The position numbers were made by a program, and so were the translations under genes. The notes beneath the pieces were generated by a model, which was given only the letters and a program-made list of their open reading frames with translations, was not told where the DNA came from and searched no databases. From Noviluteimonas lactosilytica (GTDB lineage: Bacteria; Pseudomonadota; Gammaproteobacteria; Xanthomonadales; Xanthomonadaceae), in NCBI RefSeq assembly GCF_020866925.1, contig NZ_JAJGAK010000001.1, positions 124,001 through 188,000 on the forward strand: a stretch of DNA of 64,000 nucleotides. The letters are read 5' to 3'. Of this stretch, positions 14,430 to 21,195 are shown one piece after another; the stretch's first letter is position 1; each line of letters opens with the position of its first letter.

Positions 14430-16243
14430 TGCGCGCGGCGGACCTGGCAACCATGCTGGCGCAACGCGCCGAGGATGTGGCGGCGATGCTGCTACCGGAA
14501 GGCGCGCGACAGGGCCGAGAGTGGTGCGTCGGCTCGCTCGGTGGCGAAGCGGGGGCGAGCCTCAAGGTGCACCTGGGCGGCAGCAAGGCCGGGGTGTGGG
14601 CGGATTTCGCCACCGGCGAATCAGGCGATCTGCTGGACCTCTGGGCCGGTGTGCGCGGACTCACGCTGACTCAGGCCATCGCGCAGGTGCACGCATACCT
14701 CGGGCTACGCGAACACCGGATTGAAAACCCGGGTCGAAGTTATCGCCGTCCATCGCGCGAAGGCGTGTCTTCGCTGCCTCCGCAGATTGCCGAGTGGCTT
14801 TCGACGGTGCGCAAGATCAGTCCGGAGACGGCAGTCCGATTCAAGCTCGCCAGCCGCAAGGGCGCGCTGATGTTCCCCTACCTGCGCGGTGGCGAACTGG
14901 TGGCAGCGAAGTACCGCAAGGTGCCCGCGAAGGAGTTCTTCGTCGACGCCGACTGCGAGCCGTGCCTATTCGGCTGGCAGGCGCTGACGGGACGTGAGCG
15001 AAGCGTCGTGCTGTGCGAGGGCGAAATGGATGCACTCGCCTTCGCCGAGTACGGCGTGCCGGCGCTGTCCGTGCCCTTCGGCGGCGGAAACGGAGCAAAG
15101 CAGGCGCGCTGGATCGAGAGCGAGTTTGATCGGCTGTCGCAGTTCGACACGCTGTTCCTGGCGCTGGACGACGATCTGGCGGGCCAGCAGGCCACGGCCG
15201 AAATCGTCAAACGTCTGGGCCGGGAGCGCTGCCGACTCGTCACCCTGCCCCGCAAAGATGCGAACGCATGCTTGATGGATCAGATTCCTCGCGACGAGAT
15301 CGTGGCCGCGCTGTCGGCGAGCCGCACGCTTGACCCGGAACAGTTGCGGCAGGCCTCGGAGTTTGCCGACGCGCTCGTTGAGGAGTTCGCCGCCGCAGTC
15401 GGACAGGAAGCCGGCATCCGGTTGCCTTGGCAAAAGGCCGGCGATCAGGTGGTGCTGCGTCCCGAGGAAGTGTCGATCTGGCTCGGTGTGAACGGTCACG
15501 GCAAGTCGCAGGGCATGGGCCAAGTAACGCTGGGCGCGCTTGTGCAGGACTACCGTTGTTGCGTGGCGAGCATGGAGTTCAAGCCGGTGAAATGGCTCAA
15601 GCGCATGGTCCGGCAGGCCACGGCTACCGAGCAGCCGACGGCCGGCTACGTGCGCCACGTTGCTCACTGGTTCCACGACAAGCTGTGGGTGTTCGACACA
15701 ACCGGCACGGCGAAGGTGGACGTGATTCTGGAAGTATTTGCCTATGCCGCGCGTCGCTACGGCGTGCAGTTCTTCCTGATCGATAACCTGGCCAAGTGCG
15801 GCTTCGACGAAGACGACTACAGCGGCCAGAAGCGCTTCGTGGACCGCCTGACCGACTTCGCGAAGGAGTACAGCGTGCATGTGGCGCTCGTGCACCACAT
15901 GCGCAAGGGCGAAACCGAGGACAAGCCTGGCGGCAAGCTCGACGCCAAAGGCAGCGGCGGCATCACCGACATGGTCGATACCTGCGCGGTGTGGTGGCGC
16001 AACAAGCCTAAGGAACGGGCGATCAAGAAGGCGCGGCTCAAGCGTGAGGAGCCGGAGGAGGACGTGCTGGGCAAGCCCGACGCGCTGCTGTTGTTCGACA
16101 AGCAGCGCAACGGTGAGTGCGAGCCGACCTTCGCGCTGTGGTTCGACCAAAGAAGCACCCAGTTTCTCGCCCATGTGCGCGAGCGTCCTACCCGTTTTGT
16201 GTGCCCTGCTGTTGCCGATGACCTCGGCCCCACCCGTGCTTAG
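14429..16243 (+). CDS. Phage-type primase-helicase (TOPRIM plus RecA-like)
   Basis: Bifunctional replication enzyme of 604 residues. A TOPRIM fold is shown by VVLCEGEMDALAFAEYG (Glu-Gly-Glu-Met-Asp at 197-201) and ALDDDLAGQ at 245-253. The DnaB/T7 gp4-like helicase domain has Walker A GVNGHGKS at 353-360, Walker B FFLIDNLAKCG near 448-458, and HHMRKGETEDKPGG. The N-terminal part has no clear CHC2 zinc finger, although GVWADFATGESGDLLDLW is the usual region after it. It would drive autonomous replication of the excised element, as in P4-like satellites. Stop-start overlap with the upstream gene indicates an operon. Confidence 0.9.
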   Translation: MRAADLATMLAQRAEDVAAMLLPEGARQGREWCVGSLGGEAGASLKVHLGGSKAGVWADFATGESGDLLDLWAGVRGLTLTQAIAQVHAYLGLREHRIENPGRSYRRPSREGVSSLPPQIAEWLSTVRKISPETAVRFKLASRKGALMFPYLRGGELVAAKYRKVPAKEFFVDADCEPCLFGWQALTGRERSVVLCEGEMDALAFAEYGVPALSVPFGGGNGAKQARWIESEFDRLSQFDTLFLALDDDLAGQQATAEIVKRLGRERCRLVTLPRKDANACLMDQIPRDEIVAALSASRTLDPEQLRQASEFADALVEEFAAAVGQEAGIRLPWQKAGDQVVLRPEEVSIWLGVNGHGKSQGMGQVTLGALVQDYRCCVASMEFKPVKWLKRMVRQATATEQPTAGYVRHVAHWFHDKLWVFDTTGTAKVDVILEVFAYAARRYGVQFFLIDNLAKCGFDEDDYSGQKRFVDRLTDFAKEYSVHVALVHHMRKGETEDKPGGKLDAKGSGGITDMVDTCAVWWRNKPKERAIKKARLKREEPEEDVLGKPDALLLFDKQRNGECEPTFALWFDQRSTQFLAHVRERPTRFVCPAVADDLGPTRA

Positions 16244-16258
16244 TCAAGGAGATGCAGA

Positions 16259-16537
16259 ATGACCACCGAAATCAAAGCGTCCGAATTGGTCGCACTGGCC
16301 AAGGAGCTCAACCGCCAAATCTGCGACCTCAACGCGCAGGTGAACACGTTGCGAGCTCAGTTGCTGGAAGCGGCACACACGTCGCGAGCACGCGATCGAT
16401 CCCGCATGACGCGGCGCCCCCTCGGCCGCGGCGCTTCGGCATCCCCGACGATCTGGCACTTCGGACCCGAGCCGGGCGAACTGTCACTCGATGGTCGTTG
16501 TCACCTGTTGGAGCTCCCGCATGACGCGCGCGATTAA
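16259..16537 (+). CDS. Small hypothetical island protein
   Basis: A 92-residue protein beginning MTTEIKASELVALAKELNRQ, with an N-terminal coiled-coil stretch (about 5-38) and a basic, disordered C-terminus. AAGGAG precedes the start by 8 bases, a good ribosome binding site. It follows the primase-helicase by 15 bases, so it is co-transcribed. The function is not known. Confidence 0.6.
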   Translation: MTTEIKASELVALAKELNRQICDLNAQVNTLRAQLLEAAHTSRARDRSRMTRRPLGRGASASPTIWHFGPEPGELSLDGRCHLLELPHDARD

Positions 16538-16754
16538 CTTTGGTGGTGATGACGTCGAGCCAGAGTCGCACCGCGTCAAGGTCCCCTGCGGAGGCCGTCG
16601 GCGGTGCGACGGCCTCCCGTGCGAGGCCCCCAGCATCCCTGGTAAGCGACGATGCAAATGGCACGGCGGCTGCTCAACCGGCCCACGAACGTCGAAGGGC
16701 AAGGCAAAGGTCGCGTTCAATCTGCCTCGCATCCGCGCCGCGCGAAATCGATAG
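16521..16754 (+). CDS. Small HGG-motif (Cys/His) island protein
   Basis: A 77-residue basic protein with CDGLPCEAPSIPGKRRCKWH followed by GGCSTGPRTSKGKAKVAF. The Cys-x4-Cys...Cys-x-x-His-Gly-Gly pattern with STGPRT is shared by small proteins common in phage and mobile islands of proteobacteria, and may bind zinc. A GGAG precedes ATG 16521. It overlaps the end of the previous gene by 17 bases. The role is unknown. Confidence 0.7.
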   Translation: MTRAINFGGDDVEPESHRVKVPCGGRRRCDGLPCEAPSIPGKRRCKWHGGCSTGPRTSKGKAKVAFNLPRIRAARNR

Positions 16755-17109
16755 GCACCTAGTTCCTTTGCTGCGCAGGCGATCATCGTTGTGGGGCCCC
16801 ATTCCTGGGGGGGGCTACCTTGAAACCACCGGAAACCGGGGGGGCTTCTAGCGGGGGAGCCCTAACCACGTTCGCGAAATGTGGGACCACATGCACAGCT
16901 CAATGACGTGTACGCGCAAGCAACCCTCACCCGCCAGGCGGCCGGCTTTGCGAAGCGTCGTCCGCCAAGCCGCTTCTTCGCCTTCCCCTCCGCTTACCTT
17001 GAATCGCGAGATGCGCTATCGCAGACTCGCCGCGCCCTTCCTGCCCAACTTCTCCGCAGGCTCACCGCGTGTTGCGGCGGTTCATTGCAACAAGCAGATT
17101 GGTGACGGC
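16755..17109. other. Gene-free stretch between the two halves of the island
   Basis: 355 bases between the plus-strand replication genes and the 3' end of hsdM. It contains G runs (GGGGGGG near 16815 and 16840) but no convincing coding frame, RNA gene or strong terminator. Nothing further is seen. Confidence 0.5.
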
Positions 17110-18729
17110 TCAAGGCAATGGCTCAACGCCAAGCTCCGCAAGAAACGCGTTGTAATGCTGCTTCGCTTCGACGATTTCCAGTTGGATTGCCTCCAACTTG
17201 GCGTGCACTGCGCTGAGCTGAATCTCCTTCTCCGCTTCAGAAGTGCTGACATAGCGCGAGATGTTGAGGTTGTAGTCATTGTCGATGATCTCCTGCATCG
17301 GCACGCGCCGAGCATACCTTTCGACAGGACTCTCTGGGCGTTGCCGGTACGTCTCAATGATCTTGGCGATATGCTCCCGCCCTAGCTGATTCTGTCGGGT
17401 TCCCTTGATGAAGTGCTCCGCGGCATTGATAAACAGGATGTCGTCCGGCTTCTTGCACTTCTTTAGCACTAGGATGCAGACCGGGATGCCGGTGGAGTAA
17501 AACAAGTTAGCTGGCAGGCCAATTACAGTATCGATATGTCCGTCGGTGATCAGCTTGGTGCGGATATCCGCTTCTTTTCCGCCGCGAAACAGCACGCCGT
17601 GCGGCAGGATGATTGCCATCACGCCGTCGTCCTTCAGGTAGTGCAGCCCATGCAGCAAGAAGGCGAAGTCGGCGGCGCTCTTCGGTGCCACGCCGTGATT
17701 CTTAAATCGCATGTCCTGCGCCATCGCCTCGCCTGGCTCCCAGCGGTAGCTAAAGGGAGGGTTGGCCACTACGGCGTCGAACTGCGGCCTCTTTGCAGGG
17801 TTGGTCTCACGCAGCCAATCCCAGTCGTTTGCTAGGGTGTCTCCATGCCAGATTTCAAACTCGGTGTCCTTCACCCCATGCAGCAGCATGTTCATGCGCG
17901 CCAGGTTGTAAGTAGTTACGTTGTACTCTTGGCCGTAGATTTTTCCGATCGTTCCGCCGCTTTCTTTCATGCGATGGCGGATGTTGAGCAATAGCGATCC
18001 GGAGCCACACGCAAAGTCGAACACGCTTTCCAGCTTGCTGCGTGGCCCGGTGGACGGCTCTTGGCTGTCCAGCGTGACGATTGCGGAGAGGACATTTGAA
18101 ATCTGCTGCGGGGTATAAAACTCGCCAGCCTTCTTGCCTGATCCAGCGGCGAACTGACCGATTAGATACTCATACGCATCGCCCAGCGTATCGCTGTCTG
18201 TAGAGAACAACGCCATGCCACCGGCGATATCGCTGATAACCGCGCACAGCTTCGCGTTGCGGTCTGAATACTTTCGCCCCAGCTTGTCCGACGCCAGGTT
18301 GATTTCCGAGAAAAGGCCTTGAAACTTGCTCTCGAACGAGTCTTCCTCGATGTACTTGAACCCTCTTTGAAGGGTATTAAGCAGCTCGTCGCTCTGCGAT
18401 TTCGCAAGAAATACGATGTGGCCCCACAGGTAGTCGGGCTTAATCACATAATGCACTTTGCGGCGCATCTGCTGCTCGAACTGCGGCACATCACCTTCGT
18501 TCTGCGCATACCAAAGTTGCAGCGGAGTGGTGGCCTCGCCGTTGACCAGATTTGGGTAGTCCGACCCCAGCTCCTTCCTCGCCGCCGCTTCGTAATTATC
18601 CGAGAGATAACGCAGGAACAAAAACGACAACATATAGTCGCGGAAGTCATCCGCATTCATCGCGCCGCGCAGCTGGTCAGCGATGGACCATAGAGTCTTT
18701 CCGAGTTCTTTCTGGTCTTTATCGTTCAT
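17110..18729 (-). CDS. hsdM: Type I restriction-modification DNA methyltransferase subunit HsdM
   Basis: N6-adenine methyltransferase subunit of 539 residues. The N-terminal helical HsdM_N domain spans about 1-150. The SAM motif FDFACGSGSLLL starts at 237 and the catalytic NPPF is at 323-326. EFYTPQQISNVLSAIV at 203-218 is the conserved pre-domain, and a C-terminal coiled coil ends the protein. It forms the M2S core with HsdS and protects the island's host DNA. The size and layout fit type IC enzymes (EcoR124/EcoprrI group). Its ATG overlaps the stop of the PrrC-like gene (ATGA), so it is the last gene of the hsdR-hsdS-prrC-hsdM operon. Confidence 0.97.
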   Translation of the reverse strand: MNDKDQKELGKTLWSIADQLRGAMNADDFRDYMLSFLFLRYLSDNYEAAARKELGSDYPNLVNGEATTPLQLWYAQNEGDVPQFEQQMRRKVHYVIKPDYLWGHIVFLAKSQSDELLNTLQRGFKYIEEDSFESKFQGLFSEINLASDKLGRKYSDRNAKLCAVISDIAGGMALFSTDSDTLGDAYEYLIGQFAAGSGKKAGEFYTPQQISNVLSAIVTLDSQEPSTGPRSKLESVFDFACGSGSLLLNIRHRMKESGGTIGKIYGQEYNVTTYNLARMNMLLHGVKDTEFEIWHGDTLANDWDWLRETNPAKRPQFDAVVANPPFSYRWEPGEAMAQDMRFKNHGVAPKSAADFAFLLHGLHYLKDDGVMAIILPHGVLFRGGKEADIRTKLITDGHIDTVIGLPANLFYSTGIPVCILVLKKCKKPDDILFINAAEHFIKGTRQNQLGREHIAKIIETYRQRPESPVERYARRVPMQEIIDNDYNLNISRYVSTSEAEKEIQLSAVHAKLEAIQLEIVEAKQHYNAFLAELGVEPLP

Positions 18730-19913
18730 TGTGCCGGGTCTGCGTCAGCGATGGGGTCAGCGGGGAATAGCGCCTTGTTGTACGGGTAGCGATCGAGAAA
18801 GTCCCGCACGATCTTGCGGAAGAACCTCTTAGTTTCGTCTCCCATTTCGACAGGCTCGTAGAGCGAGTACTTTCCATGACTAAGAAGATCAACGAATCGC
18901 TGATGCAAGACGCCATCAGCGTCACCAGGGTCCTTCTTGATGCAGGCGCCGAAGTGCGTGTAGCCGTGAAAGAGCGCCGTCTTCTCAAGAACAGCACGCA
19001 GCATATTGAAATGATGGGTTTGAATCGCTTGCCCCCGCGCAACCTTGTCGAGCTCGACGAGCGCTGCTACATGATGAAAGGCGGGGGTGTCTCCGAGCTG
19101 TTGGCGCAAGTCATATCGATTAGTCAGCCGCTCCCTGCCAAGCACGTACTGCGACGCCTTCCCTTTGAAGTAGTTCTTTAACTCATAGTGCAGCACGTTG
19201 AAAAAGAGATTGTGATGGGTGGAGATGACAGTCCCGACCTCGACCTTTTCCGCCTCCCTATACAACTGGATCAGGTGGTTGGCCACGACGATGGCGTTAT
19301 GCTCGTCCAGCGACGAGATCGGGTCGTCGATATAGACAAACTTCACCCACCTGTAGGCTTCTGCACCGTCTAGCACCAACTGCACGATTGCCAGAAAGAA
19401 ACACCAGATAAAGATGTTTTCCTCACCACGCGAAACCTTTATCGGGATCGGGTCGCCGTTCTCCTCACGATCACGAAAGAACGTCACCGCGGGAGGAAGC
19501 GGATCGCCAGGCTCATCTGGGGAATCCGAGGGCTCGCGGCGATCGTAGTCAATGTAAAAGTTGAAGTCGGCATAGCGCTCCAACAACTTTCCGATCTTCA
19601 CTTCCATTTCCAGATCGCGAAGCCCTGCGAAGAACTTCGAGTCAGAATTGAGCTGAAGCACTCGCTTCTTCTCGTAAGTAAGATCGTTATCCCAAGAAAA
19701 TAGGTCTTCGGTGTACGCATTGAAGTAAAGCGTATCTCGCCGTGTCGTTTCCCCATCGGCGTTCACCGCGCGCCCCAAATCGCGAAAAGCGCCAGACAAA
19801 CGCGTCTTTCCTACGCCGTTGTAAGCGTGAAGCAAAACAAACTTCTTCTTATCCAGGTCCTCTCGCACACGCTGCGCAAGCGTAGGCAAATCGGAGAAAG
19901 ACGCAACGTCCAT
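18726..19913 (-). CDS. PrrC-like anticodon nuclease candidate (ABC-type ATPase)
   Basis: ATPase of 395 residues inside the hsd operon. Walker A AYNGVGKT is at 30-37, a signature-like SRGEEN at 161-166, Walker B FVYIDDPISSLDEHN at 192-206 and a switch histidine in TVISTHHN at 228-235, the ABC/AAA_13 layout of PrrC and RloC. The C-terminal third has Arg306-x3-Glu310 (NMLRAVLE) and His346 (LLSHGKYS). These mirror the known PrrC active-site triad Arg320, Glu324, His356 in order and nearly in spacing, and PrrC itself has 396 residues. PrrC cleaves tRNA-Lys in the anticodon when a phage inhibits the linked type I enzyme. The target here is unknown. The call rests on motifs and context. ATG at 19913 is 2 bases after the hsdS stop. 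Confidence 0.72.
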   Translation of the reverse strand: MDVASFSDLPTLAQRVREDLDKKKFVLLHAYNGVGKTRLSGAFRDLGRAVNADGETTRRDTLYFNAYTEDLFSWDNDLTYEKKRVLQLNSDSKFFAGLRDLEMEVKIGKLLERYADFNFYIDYDRREPSDSPDEPGDPLPPAVTFFRDREENGDPIPIKVSRGEENIFIWCFFLAIVQLVLDGAEAYRWVKFVYIDDPISSLDEHNAIVVANHLIQLYREAEKVEVGTVISTHHNLFFNVLHYELKNYFKGKASQYVLGRERLTNRYDLRQQLGDTPAFHHVAALVELDKVARGQAIQTHHFNMLRAVLEKTALFHGYTHFGACIKKDPGDADGVLHQRFVDLLSHGKYSLYEPVEMGDETKRFFRKIVRDFLDRYPYNKALFPADPIADADPAQ

Positions 19914-19915
19914 GT

Positions 19916-21193
19916 CTAGCGAGACTCCAACGAAGGAAACAGTTGTTGAATCAACGCCTGCTTGTGCACTTTCAACGCCGCAAGCTGGTCGGACTCGGCA
20001 GCAATCTGGGCGTCGACTGACAAGAGGCAATCCGCGATCCGTTCTTGCTCGTTGCGGCCGGGAAGGAAGAACTCCATCGCCTTCAACTTGTCGGTATCGA
20101 GCTTGCCGGTACCATGTCCCGCAATATCTACCAGCCTCAAAAGTCGCGCCTTACTCGCAATCAGCATGAAGGCGATGAACCGCCCATCGCTCGTCGGCTT
20201 CACGCGGAGGGCTTTCAAATCCTGATTGAAGCTCATCTCTCGAAGCAAGACGCAGATTGGGACGTCCTTGAGAAGCGTCATCCCGCGAGTGAGGATCAAG
20301 ATCGCACGCGCTGGCGCGAGCTTGGCGCCGGCTTCGACTGCACTGGTGGAAATGTGATCTTGCGTGTCGTTGAGCAAGAAGGTCTTCATGTCCTTGGCAG
20401 AGACCCACGGAATGGTGCCGTTCCAGAAGTCGGGATTCTCCTTCGACGGCGTACCACCCGACCTAAACTCAACAAGCTGCTCCAAACTCTGAGGCGCCCA
20501 TTCTGGCGCGTCGGAAAATTCTGGAAACCGAAGACGCGGCTGAGTTTCACCTTCGCGGGGAAATAGCTGCTGAATAAGGCCCCGCTTGTGGGCCTTCAAT
20601 ACCTTCACCTTTCGCCCTTGAATGGCGATTACGTTGTCAAGCGACGTCAGGCAATCTGCGATTCTCTTTTGCTCGTCGACCTGAGGAGCGAGAACGTCGC
20701 CGCTCAGCACGACGACGTTGTTGACCTTCATGTCGTTCTTTGCGCCCTTTCTGACGATCGGCTGCAAATAACTATTCAGGTTGTAGTCTCGCGAGAAGTA
20801 GTGGTCCAAGAACGCAGGATGCCCAGAGGCCGTCGCGCGGTACACGGCGTAAAGCGTGGAAACAATTCCAGGGCGGCCCTTGTTTTCTTTGATAATTCCA
20901 AACGGATTCTTCTTGAGCGGGCTCTTCGTATAAACGATATCGCCGGTATCCACGACGCGGTAGTTTTCTACGCTTACGCCCGCGTATGAACGACCGAGAA
21001 GCTCGATTTGGTTGACGCATCCATGCTCACCAGAAACCGACAAAACATCTTGCGGTCCGAACTTTAGGCTCTTGTTCCGCTTCTTCTGCTCGACGAGCAA
21101 ATCGCTAAGCTTTTTTGTTTCCCAGGGTTTGGCCCGCCGAAACTCGGGAAAGCGCAGACCTGGTGTAGCCGTCTTCTTCGGTTCGTTCGCCAT
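19916..21193 (-). CDS. hsdS: Type I restriction-modification specificity subunit HsdS
   Basis: Specificity subunit of 425 residues with two target-recognition domains (about 10-165 and 225-385), each followed by a conserved helical spacer. The repeats are obvious: VKVLKAHKRGLIQQLFPREG then PRLRFPEF at the centre, and LAALKVHKQALIQQLFPS at the end. Each TRD opens with RFPEF and W. It sets the bipartite recognition sequence for both modification and cleavage. TRD sequences are variable by nature, so the target cannot be read from them. It starts 2 bases after hsdR ends. Confidence 0.96.
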   Translation of the reverse strand: MANEPKKTATPGLRFPEFRRAKPWETKKLSDLLVEQKKRNKSLKFGPQDVLSVSGEHGCVNQIELLGRSYAGVSVENYRVVDTGDIVYTKSPLKKNPFGIIKENKGRPGIVSTLYAVYRATASGHPAFLDHYFSRDYNLNSYLQPIVRKGAKNDMKVNNVVVLSGDVLAPQVDEQKRIADCLTSLDNVIAIQGRKVKVLKAHKRGLIQQLFPREGETQPRLRFPEFSDAPEWAPQSLEQLVEFRSGGTPSKENPDFWNGTIPWVSAKDMKTFLLNDTQDHISTSAVEAGAKLAPARAILILTRGMTLLKDVPICVLLREMSFNQDLKALRVKPTSDGRFIAFMLIASKARLLRLVDIAGHGTGKLDTDKLKAMEFFLPGRNEQERIADCLLSVDAQIAAESDQLAALKVHKQALIQQLFPSLESR

Positions 21194-21195
21194 CC

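Noticed and set aside
12411-16754. Possible CRISPR or retron features in the island's left half
   Set aside because: No regularly spaced repeats and no reverse transcriptase motif were found. The genes are of the replication/AlpA type.
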